The notes: generated by a model from the sequence alone, not told the origin. A DNA stretch of 64,000 nt from Rhexocercosporidium sp. MPI-PUGE-AT-0058 (GCA_020746875.1 JAGTJL010000003.1:2294001-2358000); one strand, 5' to 3'. Positions 35,650 through 47,330 are shown, counted from the stretch's first letter. Numbers and translations: made by a program.

Positions 35650-36518
35650 ATGGCAAATGCGCCCTTCACCGAGCCAACGACTGATTACTGGCAAGAGATT
35701 CTGCCAGCAAGTGAAGACACCTCAGCTCCTTGGCAGTACGGCTATCCTGCCCGTTTACCAGACTCCAGAATCCTCAAGCTTCCAATCCGAGCCCTAAATG
35801 CTAACGAAGCAGTTGCATCTCTCATTATTAACCAGTACGTTTCATTGCCCCCAGCCAGCCGGCTAATTCCGTTTCATTGATATCTCCTGATCTTGGATTC
35901 CGAGGCGTGTGGCAAATACATATGCTGACTTTATGATTAGAGCAGCTATTGATGTTACTGCCCAACTGGGAGCTTTTTTGGCAGACGCTGTGCGTCGATT
36001 TAACCCGGAAGTTATTATTGGACTTCCCACTCTCGGGTTATCTCTCGCGCCTATCATTGCCCAGGGCCTAGGTCACAGTATGTGCTCAACTTTTTCCCTT
36101 GCATTCGTGTGCCGTATTTGGCTGTCGTGAAAAAAGATCCTGATACTGCTTAGAGCGATATGTTCCTTTAGGCTACTCACGCAAATTCTGGTACACCGAC
36201 TCGCTCTCTACAGACGTATCGTCCATCACCTCTCCTTCTGGCGAGAAGAAACTTCATCTGGATCCCAACCAAGTTTCGCTTGTCAAGGGAAAGAGAGCCA
36301 TGATCATTGATGATGCTGTCAGCTCTGGCAAGACGCTGAATGCTTCCTGGGATTTCCTTGAGGAAGTAGGAGGTGAGATTGTTGGCTGCGGGGTTGTGAT
36401 GAAGCAAGGATCTAGATGGCAAGTTGTTCTGGGTGAGGAAAGGGCTGGGAGGGTTTGCTGGGTCTTTGAGTGCCCGTTGCTGAGGAGAGTGGAAGGTGGT
36501 TGGGACGTTAGGGAGTAG
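35650..36518 (+). CDS. Type I phosphoribosyltransferase
   Basis: Three exons (35650-35834, 35905-36077, 36154-36518) encode 240 residues. The PRPP-binding motif MIIDDAVSSGKT sits at about residues 169-180 (two acidic residues followed by a Ser/Gly-rich loop). The upstream segment FNPEVIIGLPTLGLSLAP is the usual second strand-loop of the PRTase fold, and the block around GYSRKFWYTDSLS carries the flexible loop. These proteins transfer a base or amide to PRPP or the reverse. The sequence resembles fungal proteins annotated simply as phosphoribosyltransferase, with adenine PRTase the closest named relative; I cannot name the substrate. Introns of 70 and 76 nt restore the frame in each case. It is followed by RIM1 in the same direction. 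Confidence 0.88.
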
Positions 36519-37036
36519 TGGGTGCTTACCTCGGCCTAGACCTTTTTTTTTCCACCAAACAATTTGAAAGCATTCTTGTTCCCAAGGATGAATGGCCGTT
36601 AAAGGTTTTGCAATATACTTGAAACTTGTCGTGGAAATTTCTAACAAGGACTAATGTTGGCTTTCTTAGTACAATGTGTTGAGTTCGTTCACCTTACTTT
36701 TGTCACTTTGATATCAACGATAACCTCATCTGGTAAAGGTAAAGTCAGCTTCAAATCCAATACCCGAAGAAGGACCCAGGTAAACTCTCTATCTCGAGTT
36801 GATCCAACCAACAAATGCTCTCTATTGACATACAACCGAAAATAGTTGAAGATCACGTGTATTTAAATATCTCTTGGCACTACACCCCTAATTGCAGTCC
36901 CGTCGCGTCTCCGCGACTTCAAATTACTTGCCAAAAACCACTTTGCGCCTCAAAGATTCACAACCTCAACACCACTTATCAACAAACTACACAACCTCCA
37001 TCCATCTACAAATCAATCTCCACACCCACCCAAAAA
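36519..37036. other. Promoter region of the mitochondrial SSB gene
   Basis: 518 bases with no gene. It includes a CACGTG at 36854-36859 followed by an AT-rich stretch, and a C/A-rich leader close to the RIM1 start codon. Confidence 0.5.
36854..36859. promoter_or_regulatory. CACGTG element upstream of RIM1
   Basis: A perfect bHLH-type palindrome (preceded by GAT) about 180 bases before the start codon. Cbf1-like or other bHLH factors bind such sites in fungi; use here is inferred. Confidence 0.4.
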
Positions 37037-37621
37037 ATGTCGTCCTTCCTCATGCGCCGCGCTCTGCGCACCGCTTGCCCCTTATCGCGCACCTTCACTA
37101 GCAGCGCACCACGCTCCTCCTTCGCAAAGATGACCATTGTTGGCAGACTCGCAGGCACACCCGAATTACAAGCTACAAGCACTGGAAAGGAGATGTTGAA
37201 GTATACTGTTGCTACAAGCAGTGGACCCAGAGACAACTTGAAGACCAACTGGTTCCGCGTTGCTGCTTTCCTGCCCGAGGGACCACAGAGAGATTTCATT
37301 TCAGCTTTAGACAAGGGGTACGTGCTTTCATAGTTTTCTTGTGGTGAATGGCTAGACGGGGAATGAGACCAGAGAAGTTTTGATTGGTTTAGCTTTGGCT
37401 TGTGTTTGGCTTGTGGAAACATCATTAATTCGAATATTACAGAACTCTGGTCTACGTTGAAGGAGATGCTTCGCAATCCGTAGTAGAGGACGCCTCGACC
37501 GGCAAAAGCGTAACCCACTTGAATATCATCCAGCGTAAGAATCTGCTTTTTCTCAATCAAGACGTATAGCTAATGTCTGGCAGACAAATTCGAAGTCCTC
37601 GCCAAGAAACTACCTCAGTAA
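37037..37621 (+). CDS. RIM1: Mitochondrial single-stranded DNA-binding protein (Rim1 type)
   Basis: Three exons (37037-37317, 37443-37534, 37584-37621) encode 136 residues. This small OB-fold protein coats single-stranded mitochondrial DNA during replication. The presequence is Arg/Ser rich (RRALRTACPLSRTFTSSAPR). The OB-fold follows with MTIVGRLAGTPEL, a YTVATSSG strand, NWFRVAAF and LVYVEGDAS, matching SSB/Rim1 position by position. The last exon gives KFEVLAKKLPQ. Length agrees with yeast Rim1. The start ATG is the first in a C/A-rich leader. Confidence 0.93.
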
Positions 37622-39212
37622 ATACCACCTTGATGAATACTCGTACTCCATTTGTATGACCTCCTGCACGGCTGGTATATAGTACCACTTGGTTTCCTCT
37701 GTTGACTGTTACCTGAAATGAATAATTGGGCGTTGGTGTTTTCTATTGATAGGGTGGCTTGGACTGTACTGGACTGTATGACTTTCACATGTGAGAATTG
37801 AAAGATGGATGGATCGGAAGGGAGGGCAAAGGTAGCGTGTGTCTATTCGAAGCAATCAATCTCTTCTCACTTCCCACTTCTATATTCCTTAAATCTGTTG
37901 AGTTTGTGATTCTTGCATGCATTTGGCTATTAATGACAAGAGTGCTGCTCGAGGGTTGGCTCTGACTCGAACTCGAAGGGAATTCGTACTGGCTTAGCAG
38001 GTACGATACCTCGGTCTAGGCTTCTATTCTATTATATTTATCTACTCTATAGAGTTGTGAACAGGCAATCTTGCCTTTGCAGAGGCTGACATTTTCCAAA
38101 CTAATGGCATAGCTTCTTAAGCTGTAGATCCCTAGAATCGCACTCACCGTAGGTGACTTAACTCGATTGAACCAGTGCTTCCTTGACAGCACATAGTCGG
38201 GAGAAGGAATGCCTATTAAACGTGCATGTCGTCCTATCTGCAATCATTAGTATCACATTGCTGTCGGTTCACTGCCTGTTCCCACTAGTCAGCCAACTGC
38301 TTCCCTGGCACTTGTCTTTCCAGCAGCCTTTGACTTGAGAACTGCATCTTTCGCCTCGTGGCTTATTCCCATCTCTACATTGTAAGATGCAAGCTCTCCT
38401 TAGGACGAAATGCCCAGTACTGCCCGTCCCCCATTCTAACATCAAGTACTCACGGCCTTAAAATAAATAGAGAGCCAAATATCACAAGAATGTCGTGCCC
38501 TAGAGTACTTCTTTTTCCAGCTCTACCTATCTCAGAGGCCTTCCTATGAAGCTTTTACAAGGTTTGAAATAAGACGAGATGGTCTTATCAAATTTTGATG
38601 TCAACTTCCATCCAACAAACCTATGTAAGCCTCGCTCTTGTTGGGGAAAGCATCATGCTGATAATTCAACTAATGTATGTCGAGCCGAGTCGCTAAAGTA
38701 TCAGCCCTTCGCTGTTCGTACCAGCCACAACCTCGTTCCAAAGGCTCTATGGCGTACCTGCTGTGCTTTACTCCTGAAGTACAACCTGTGGTCGCAATAT
38801 ATTAAAGAATTTAAAATTTGCAACCAGTGGCTTTCCAAGACTGTTTAGATTTGATGTCATTTCATCTGGATTACTTCCACTTGCAATCAAAAGTTTCTGA
38901 GCCCAATATTCCATGCAGTGGTGACAGAAGGTTTTCAGGACAAGTTTCTGAGTACTTTGGAATGGGAAGGGATGAGAGCAGTGAAAAGATAGTTTGATGG
39001 ATATGGCCTGTATGTTGGAGCTGCCCTGCTTCTGCCACATTTCGTCTCAAGAAGAAACAAACTCCGCGAACACGCCACTCAATGGAAAGCCTCTCTAATC
39101 CATATGACATCCGTCACAAGCCATAAATGTAGCTTTTGGTTTCACATAACGTCGTTCATTCATTCATCATTGTCATCTAAAAGAAGGGAAAAAGCAGAGA
39201 TTACCGATAGCC
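37622..39212. other. Convergent intergenic region, 1.6 kb
   Basis: Lies between the 3' ends of RIM1 and the dsRBD-type gene. Open frames of 60-90 codons on both strands show no motif or plausible exon structure. No repeat of note. I see nothing I can support. Confidence 0.5.
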
Positions 39213-40248
39213 TCAGACCTTGATGGCCTTGTTGGGGGTAGCGGATGCATCGTTCGATGCTCTCTTGCGCTTCTTCTCGTCACCGGAACCCAACTCGTCT
39301 TCCTCAGCCTTCTCACCCTCGACGATTTCTTTCTCGGCAATCTCCTCCAAAATAACCTCCTCCTCGACTGGCTCTTGTTGTTCCACAATCTCCTCCTCCC
39401 TGGCATTCTGCTCCTCCAATCTTTGGCGCTCGATGTCTCTGAGGAACATCAAGACGAGCCTGGCAACTTGCTCCTTCACTGCCTTCTTTCCATGGACGTT
39501 CTTGACCTCTCCAACCCTTCCATCGATTCGAGGATCGTTTCCAAAGTCCGCAAAGCCGTTCCAGAAAGCGTTGTTGGGGATATCTAGAGCCGGCGCAATA
39601 ACGTAACGGGGAACACCAAAGCCGAGACGGATGCAGAGCTCTGGAACTTGACTTGCATATGAGGGTTGAAGATCGTTCGGAGCACGGGGAGCGGCTGGGT
39701 TTGGAGGATGGGCAACAGGCTTGGGAAATCTGACGGTACCGTTGTTGGGCATGTGATTGTTTTGGATGAGCCACTCGATGGCGAGCATGGCGGCGTACTT
39801 CTTTGCAGTCTTCTTCGAGCTGAAGGTAGCAACCTTAGAGCTATAACCGTAGTTACCACTGCCGAAGACATTGTCGCTCTCGGCGATCTTAACGGTGCAG
39901 TGGAACCGAGGACCAAACTTTCCGGGCTCGTCTGTCTCGTTCCAGATAATACCTTCGTCGTCGACTGGGTGAACCTGACGGTACTCTAAAAGAAAGATCA
40001 GTCATGTTCACTAAGTCCAAGATCAAGGTTGATCTCCTAGAGTTGAGGCCTATTAGAGACTTACCAGTGAGCTTTCCGATCCAGTTTCCGACTCCCATAT
40101 CCTCCAAAGCCGCATTCTCATTTGCAACAGTCTCGGGATCCATCCTCTTGGCAGGGCTGTTATTCTCAAAGGCTTGCAATTTTTCAGCGAAGACATTCAT
40201 GTCCTCAAAGTCCATGGTGATGGACTGCTTTGCCGGTGGTTCGGACAT
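39213..40248 (-). CDS. Double-stranded-RNA-binding-domain-type protein
   Basis: Two exons (40248-40065 and 39985-39213) encode 318 residues. After the intron the sequence reads EYRQVHPVDDEGIIWNE, FHCTVKIAES, GSGNYGYSSKVATFSSKKTA and KKYAAMLAIEWL (to about residue 135), the alpha-beta-beta-beta-alpha pattern with Gly and the Lys-Lys-x-Ala-Lys helix of a dsRBD. A second region (about 165-250) with LCIRLGFGVPRYV, NGFADFGNDPRIDG and HGKKAVKEQVARLV looks like a degenerate second copy. The tail is very acidic (Glu runs) and ends with KKRKRAS, a likely nuclear signal. An in-frame ATG at 40305 could add 19 residues; I prefer 40248. Partners and RNA target are unknown. Confidence 0.8.
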
Positions 40249-41531
40249 TCTTGAGATTGACTTTTGGACAAGGCTGGGAATTCGAAATAGCGAACTGCTG
40301 AGCAAAATGATTGGAGTGAGCGTTAAAACGACCCGTATTTTAGACGAGTGATTACAGTTGAATGACTGATAAACAACTGAAGACTCTAAGGTGTGCTGCT
40401 ATAGGAACCGTCAAATTTTCATGTTGGTATGTTGTTTGAGAGAAAATGACGAAGGAGAAGTTTCGAGAGGTCGTCGGATTGTTGCAGGAGGGGAGAAGGC
40501 CGCAGGGCTCTATCCACGTGCAGCTAACCGAGACCCACATCTCCGGTCTAGCAATAGCAAGTCTTTCAAGACTACCTACCTATTTAGGCACAAAGTTCTA
40601 GATTGCAGAAGAACGGTCTTCAAGAAGTACTTTGCAATAAACTTGCGCTGGTTTAGAATTGAACGTGCCGCTGTGCAGTTCTAATGGTATAGCAAAGTGT
40701 TTGTAGATTGACCAGCTTTGTTGTTTTCGTTAAGTTTATTTTCACTCAGATCTTTGAATGATAAGGTCAAGGAAGAAGAAGGCTTGCGCAAAACCCTTCA
40801 TTGCCATTATCTATCTATTCTGCCATTCAAAACACCGTACTGAACCTTAGTAACACAACCGTGAGGACAAAACCATTTCTGTCAGAGAAATTCTTCCAGC
40901 AGCGCTTATTATGTCCGAACTCGAATCTACCTGCTGTTGGCATATTCTTACAAGGCTACTTCATAAATTGATTGCGTACTGATACTTCATCTTCCATAGG
41001 CTATTCACATCAGCTTCTCATAAAGGAGAGAGAGTTGTTCGCAAGAAGAAGAAGAAGAATGCTTCCAAGGGACCGAGGATATACTTACAAGGATCTCTGG
41101 GCTGCGCGTTAGAAGGGGCTTGTGCCAAGTTGGGAATGGCTTGAGGCATGATCGATTACTTATGAGTTGGTAATACTCTACGTTGGTGAAGTTAGGCAAT
41201 GACGATGGGGTGCGAGACTAAGGTAGTTCTGCTGGAAACAGGAACATCAGGTAAATGACGATGCCAAAAGAAATATAGAATAATGATAAAGTGGAAGTGG
41301 GCAGTCTAACACTTTGAGTCAATCAGCGGAGCGGTATTGAAGTGCAGTTTGGAAGTAGCTTGCACAATGTGTAGAACAAGAGTGAGTCAAGTGATAGATT
41401 GGCCAGCGAAAAAATGGCTGAACTTCGTAGTATCGAGGTGAGACAAATTTCTCTTCCAGAGTGTATAGAAACAGCTGGCAATGTTATGGATGTCGAGTAA
41501 AGACGCAAGAGAGCAAGGACATGCACCCTTC

Positions 41532-41541
41532 CTTATATAAC
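41532..41541 (-). promoter_or_regulatory. TATA-like box on the minus strand
   Basis: TTATATAAGG read on the minus strand. It is one of only two such strong matches I noticed in intergenic sequence, which suggests a regulated transcript running leftwards through about 41500-40990. Confidence 0.35.
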
Positions 41542-42571
41542 AGAAACTTGTGGAGGGAAAGCCAGTTGCGCATTCTCCGTTGATGGATAGAGTCTGGAAC
41601 CCAGCATACCGTCTACAATGCTCGCAGCACTTACACGTTCGTCACTGCAGGAATGGTAGAACATTAAATTTTGGCTTGCGAGTGGCCACCAAGTACTTCC
41701 ACATCATCTTGGCGATAATAAATGATTGCTTGCTATTGGAGCGTCTGACTTAACAGAAACAGCCTCATGTCAAAATGCAGGCCGCATGCATGATCTGCGC
41801 TGCCCCTTCTAAGATCAGGCGTACAACTGAACGAGGCTATGCAGCTAAAGCATTTCGTGGCATGGTGGTCAGTCCCGGCTATTAGAGCCGGGACTTTTAT
41901 GCAGGTTGCCTCTTTTCGCATACATTAGACTCTAATGACCCTGGCAAGGAAGATTACAACTTGAGCCAGTGAGCATTAGGTTTAGGTGCGCGGAATATAC
42001 GTAGCCTTGTTTCCCTTCTTGCCTGTTTCGTCGCTGGCAAATCAGCACGCTGCACATGTAGAGGTTTGTGATAATGGTCGACAAATGACATCTTATAACG
42101 GTGAACTAAAAGATGGCCTTGATGGACGTGACGTGGCTTCAACTCGAAAACAAGAAGGTTCGATTGGTGGTTGACGGACATTATTCCATTACACTGAATT
42201 AGGCTAGACCGACTCTCTTGACGATAGACTGAGAGCCAATACGTTCCTTGAGTGACTTTCTGCAAATATTGGACTGATAAGGAGATATAATGTTGCCGAC
42301 TCTCCATGCATTATTGTGATCAATGGTCAACAACTATTGAAGGCCCAGCATTGAAAAATGTGGCGCCAGAAATAGAACTCAAGAGCAGCTTCACAAAAAT
42401 GCTCGCTGACAGGGAGGGAAGAAGCACGAGGACCACGAAAAGCAAAAAAGAAGAGTAGAACACGGGTGACCTCGGAGACCAGAAGATGAAGATCGAAGAC
42501 ATGCACAAAAAGCTTGGAATTTAACAAGACAAAGCATTTCAAATTAGGAAACTTAGGAATAAGACTCACTC

Positions 42572-42587
42572 AAAAAAAAAAAAAAAA
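42572..42587. repeat. A16 homopolymer
   Basis: Sixteen consecutive A residues downstream of the EFG1 stop codon. Confidence 0.9.
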
Positions 42588-42673
42588 GTAACTTTGTACA
42601 GCTTGGTGCTCAATAATGGGTATAATACAACTCCTAGCAATGCTTGTTTTGCTGGCCAATTAATCAAGATCAT

Positions 42674-43616
42674 TCAGTCTTCAAAGAACCCTCCATCACT
42701 GCCATCATCTTGAGCAACATCTGCCTCTGCCGCATGTGATGCGCCATTCGTCTTCGGTTTAGTCTTACCTCTCGTATCCTGAACCCCCAACAGCTTCCTT
42801 CTTTGCCTCCGATTAAGACCAGTCGTATCAACAGGAGCAGACTCTGGTCTTGACTTAGGCTTCCTCTCCATGGGTCTGGGCGTTTTGGATATCTTAGGTG
42901 CCTTGACCGGAACATTAGGCGTTCTATTCCGCAAACGATTCAGAGATCCATCCTCCATAGCTTGCTCAATTTCAGCCCACATAGGAGGTTTCGGTTTATC
43001 GTCTTTCTCCATCTTGGATCCTTCTCCTTCCTCACCGCCGGAGTTCGTAGGTGGGTAAAGTGAGATGTATGCTTCGCTGAGAGGATAGTATTGCGTGTAG
43101 TTAAGGTCGACTTCCACGATATGCATCTGAGCCTTAAGTGTCTCGACCTCCTCTGTTGACTTAGTCTCTAGCAGCCTTTTCCGGAGTTTCTTCAACTGTC
43201 TTGTGGCCTTCTGGCGCTCTGCTAAAAGTCAGTAAAAGTGCTTCTACATAGGGCACATAGGGCAACCCTTACATACCAAAGAATCGGACCATATGGTACT
43301 TTTTGATCATCTTCTGTCTGATCTTCTCTGCCTCTGCATCTGCCAATTCTTGCTGATATGCGGTAAGAGCGCGCTCATCCTCCAACTTCTTATCTGCGGG
43401 GGCATTTTCTGATCGCTCAATCCTTCTGGTTACATCTCGTATCCTCTTCTTGATAGCATTGACGCTCGACGCATGTGCCTGCTTCTTGTAGACTGGGGGT
43501 TCGAATTTGCGGGGTTTCTTGGCTGGCTTTGGCTGGCTTCCTGGAACCTGGAATTGTCGTGAAGGGTGAACAGCCTCCTCAGGCTCAGTCTCTTGAAGTT
43601 TTCTTTTTGGCGCCAT
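42674..43616 (-). CDS. EFG1: rRNA-processing protein Efg1
   Basis: Two exons (43616-43277 and 43218-42674) encode 294 residues. Efg1 is a nucleolar factor needed for early 18S rRNA maturation. The conserved core reads ASSVNAIKKRIRDVTRRIER, ELADAEAEKIRQKMIKKYHM and VRFF then ERQKATRQLKKLRKRL across the intron, followed by DLNYTQYYPLSEAYISLYP. It is rich in Lys/Arg and forms coiled coil in the first 170 residues. The tail is basic, with a GLNRRQRRKLLG motif typical of nucleolar proteins, and ends with an acidic-aromatic GGFFED. The acceptor used is the second of two closely spaced AGs (TTTTAGCAG), because only this keeps the frame. It is divergent from SEA4 over about 416 bases. Confidence 0.92.
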
Positions 43617-44032
43617 GGTATCGTGTTCGAGAGATTATTCTGGGACCGAGGCATGAACCCATAGACTTGTCTGAACTTTTCCTTCGAGTCGTCGAAGCTG
43701 GAAAAATACTAGCGCTGGCAGAAAACACTCACCGCCAAAGCCAAACAGATGCACCACACGTGATTCACCTCGACTTTGGTCAACTCGAGTTCCTCTCCAC
43801 TTGAGCGGCCAACTCTCATTACATCCATCCAAGCAGAGAGAAATCACCTACAACTGTATGTCAAAAGCATGTCTTAACTTTGAGGCCAGAGGAATGAAAT
43901 TCTCAAACCCGAACCAGACCGAGATGCCGATTCCGTCTTCAGCCTCCTACTTCTGATAATCGGAGGGTTCGAGGGGAACTTGCATTTACTGAGGGTACAG
44001 CGACTGTGGATAGGTCAGAGAAGTGGCCATAC
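43617..44032. other. Divergent promoter region, EFG1 and SEA4
   Basis: About 416 bases between the two start codons, with a CACGTG at 43757-43762. The stretch 43898-44032 is open in the SEA4 frame, so the SEA4 start could lie upstream or an extra exon could exist. Confidence 0.5.
43757..43762. promoter_or_regulatory. CACGTG element in the EFG1-SEA4 promoter
   Basis: A perfect palindromic E-box-type site about 140 bases upstream of EFG1 and 270 bases upstream of SEA4. Function is inferred only from the motif. Confidence 0.35.
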
Positions 44033-47000
44033 ATGAACTTTGTGGCAATGGATCGAAACGAAGGCATCATCAGATGGTCACCAAACCCATCTCGGAACGA
44101 GTTTACCATATTCAATCTGAATAACAAAGTATGCCACCTCTTTGAGGCTACAGGACATGCCCAGCCATTGCCCGGTCGATTCGATTATAAGAGAGTTTCC
44201 AAACATACAGAGCTTCCTGCTGTCAACACTTATGATTGGTCTCCAACGATTCGAGGACTTGTTGCTGTGGGTACTGCTCATGGAGAAGTCAGCCTCTTGA
44301 GACTGGATGACAATTCGAATGCCTGTCTCACCCTCCCTCTGAAATTGCAGAGACCATGCCAGTCTGTCTCCTTCAATACTACTGGACTTCTTGCCGTTGG
44401 ACTAGACAGAGTCAGAAACGATTCTTGCCTGCAAGTATGGGATGTAAACGAAAGACTCGCTGGCTGGGACTCTCATCAGAAAGGATGGTCTGTTCCGCCT
44501 ATGAACAACATAGAACCTAAAAAGAAGCTCGAGGGCAGTACTTCTATCACGAGCATACGATTCTTTGAGGACCAACCGAAAACACTCATTGCAGGAGTCA
44601 AGAACCAGAGTGTACGAATCCACGATCTTCGAGGTCAGTAATCCATTAAGCCCAGTCCAGTTTCAGTCACTGACAGCGCAGATCCAAACTCTGCTGTGAT
44701 AAACTTCCAGACGAGATGCAATAACAATTTGGCTATTGATTACCTGGACCCAAACTACTTTGCGTCTTCCAGTCTGGATCAGCCTGGTCTCATTATATGG
44801 GATCGTCGCGTTGCAGGTCGCTCTTCAGCTTCCCCTATGTATCTTGAGTCTTTTGATCAAGAAGAGATCCCCTGGGGCGCTGTGTTAAAACTAGATCGTG
44901 CAATCGAGGTCGACAAAAACACATACGTCAAGCAACTACGTTTCTCCAGGGAGCAGCGAGGAGCCTTGGGAGTTCTTTCGACCGCCGGTCAGCTCCAGAT
45001 TCTCCAGACAAAGAAGGAGTTCTTCGAACCAGGCTCTTCAAATGATATGCCTGATAGCCCAGAACTGCTTGAGATTAAGAAGTCATATGACCTTGAGTAT
45101 CCTTTTTTCGAACATAATCACCGGAGAAAGTATGAGCATCGAATCGTATCATTTGACTGGCTGAATCTTGGAACTTCGGATCTTCAAGGACGAGTCGTGG
45201 CCTTGAGAGCGAATGGGGAATTTGAGATCTTACAAATGCCAGCTACTACAGCAAACCAGCTATCTCAGTTGATGCCATGGAAGCCCCCACATCACGGCAA
45301 GTTCACCAATCTCCTCTATGAACGATGTTACTAAGTGCTTGCAGATGGCGACCCCTACCTAGATCTTATGCATTTCGCGGATCCTGTGGAGCGGGAGAAG
45401 GTTCTTGGTCCTCTTTACTCAACTGCAGCGAAAGCCGATGTTCCCGTCTTTGGCCTGGAGAGGTTCACAACGAAATCAGTAATGGCAGCTTTGCACGAGG
45501 AGGTCAAGAAGGCATTGGGATCTACAGAGGATCCAGTAGTTGATCTCCTTGCGCCACAAGATCCAGCAGCATTGACTGCTAGAGGAAGCACTGCTAGTGC
45601 ACCCGAGTCACTAGGGGACGATTTCACACAGCTCAACTCGGAGGGGAAAGAGGGCAAGCGGCCACCTGTTGCTGAGACTGCTGCCTCGAGAACGGTATCT
45701 ATTATTAAAACGTACTCAAGTAGAGAGCTGTATGAGAGGTCGCACTACACAGCCGTCAGCCGAATTCCATCTACGAAAACAATGCGGGATCAACTGGACC
45801 ATGTCATGTTGCGTCGAGCCATAAACGGCTACCTATTCGACCCAAAGACCAACAAGAACGCCATACCAGATGATCCATGGCTTCAAGATGTTTGGGAATG
45901 GATCGCTGGTGCCGAAGAAGCTGCTCGAGATGATGGCATGGTATCTACGCCTCTTGATCTTAGCTACTTGGGTGTGTACACAATATGGATGAATTCACTT
46001 GGTAAGTAGACCATGTTCTCTATAATTTCACTGCTAACATACAACAGGTGAGAAGTCTCAATCACGCCTGATAGATAGCACTTTAGTTCCCGACGCAACG
46101 CAATGGGAACGTCTTATCGCAGTGATCAACAAGAGAGCAGGCCGTCCAGCTTTCGACGGCGTACAAACCTCCAAGCCCCATCACCGACAGCTATGTCTCT
46201 CCATCTGTGGTCTTCTCAAATCGCCAGAGCAGCTCGAGGAGGACTTGACGGAACTTGAAAAGGCAGGTAAATACACCACTGCAGCAGCCTGGGCACTCTT
46301 CGAAGGGATCCCAAAGCGCGCGGTCGAGATCCTCAAGAGCGGTGGAACAGACTTGCTGTTCGTGGCAATGGCTCTTGATATCAAATTGAAAAGCAACGCA
46401 GCTCTTGACCTGGATGACACTGAATGGAGCCGAGCTCTCGAGAACCACCCCCAGATGGGCGAAGATCCCTATCTCCGCGCCATCTACGGCTACATCACAA
46501 GAGGCAACTGGCGCGCCATCGCAGATGGAACTTCTCTCCCCCTCCGCGATCGAGCCTGGGTAGCACTTCGGAACTTCCCCGACGAGCAGCTAACCACATG
46601 GCTAACGAAGGAGATGGAAGAAGCCATCCGTACAGGCGACATAGAAGGCATAGTCCTCGCAGGAATAACCGACAACATGGTCGACATCTTCGCCAAGTAC
46701 GTCGAGAAGTTCATGGACTACCAGACGCCGATCCTAGTAATGTCCTTTTGCTACCCCCGCTACATCAACGACATCCGCTGCGACGCCTGGCGCAAAGCTT
46801 ACAAGGACTTTCTCCAGCGTCACAAGAAGTACATCCTCCGCGTGAAGTTCGAGCAGCAATCGACGATAAAGAGCCGTCTCCGAGATGAAACACCAGTCAT
46901 CAAGCCTCCACCCCGCCAAATCACAATCCGCTGTCTAAACTGCGACGCCAATACCGCAAACGACCTCTCCAACTCGGGTGCTACTGCCGCCGGCGGCGCG

Positions 47001-47330
47001 ATGACACTCTCCTCATCCACCACGATGGACAAGCGCAACCCGCTCATCTCATCGGGCATCAACGCCGGACTATCTTGTCCACGCTGCGGCTGCCACCTCC
47101 CACGCTGCGCGGTGTGCATGGAAATTGTAGGCATGCCTCGCTCAGATCGCCCTGAGCTGTCGACGGATGATAACGTGAAGAGGATGGCCAACTTTCCGAC
47201 TTTCTGTCTGAAGTGTAAGCATGTGCTGCATATGGATCATTCCATTGCTTGGTTCCAGAGACATAATGAGTGTCCGGTGCCCGAGTGCCAGTGTTCGTGT
47301 AATGAGTCGAAAGGCAGGGAGAGGGGTTGA
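44033..47330 (+). CDS. SEA4: SEA complex / GATOR2 subunit Sea4 (Mio homolog)
   Basis: Four exons (44033-44633, 44682-45296, 45345-46001, 46048-47330) encode about 1051 residues. Sea4/Mio is part of the vacuolar SEACAT (GATOR2) complex that supports TORC1 signalling. WD40 repeats fill about residues 1-410 (IIRWSPNPSRNEFTIFN, VNTYDWSP, SLDQPGLIIWDRR). An alpha-solenoid follows (YLDLMHFADPVEREKVLGP onward). The C-terminus has the paired zinc-finger/RING-like Cys pattern: CLNC, CPRCGCHLPRCAVC, CLKCKHVLHMDH, CPVPECQCSC. The second intron (45297-45344) begins GCAAGT, a GC-AG intron; no GT donor fits the phase. The first in-frame ATG is 44033, with 44048 an alternative; the frame is open further upstream, so the start is uncertain. 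Confidence 0.9.
45297..45344 (+). other. Putative GC-AG intron of the SEA4 gene
   Basis: A 48-nt segment with donor G|GCAAGT, branch-like TACTAAG and acceptor TTGCAG. It contains an in-frame stop (TAA near 45332), so it must be removed for the downstream solenoid to be made. Confidence 0.75.

Larger units (their letters stand above)
40249..42673. other. Gene-poor intergenic region, 2.4 kb
   Basis: Upstream of the dsRBD-type gene and downstream of EFG1. It contains a CACGTG at 40515-40520, a strong TATA-like box on the minus strand (41532-41541), a possible tiny spliced frame (40987-41149, see findings) and a 16-base A tract at 42572-42587. No gene that I can support with confidence. Confidence 0.5.

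Noticed and set aside
41984..42307. A 117-codon minus-strand frame
   Set aside because: No motif and no conserved-looking segment; near gene-free sequence with microsatellite-like tracts.
44006..44032. A start of SEA4 at 44006
   Set aside because: That codon is GTG. The first in-frame ATG is 44033; an upstream exon cannot be excluded.
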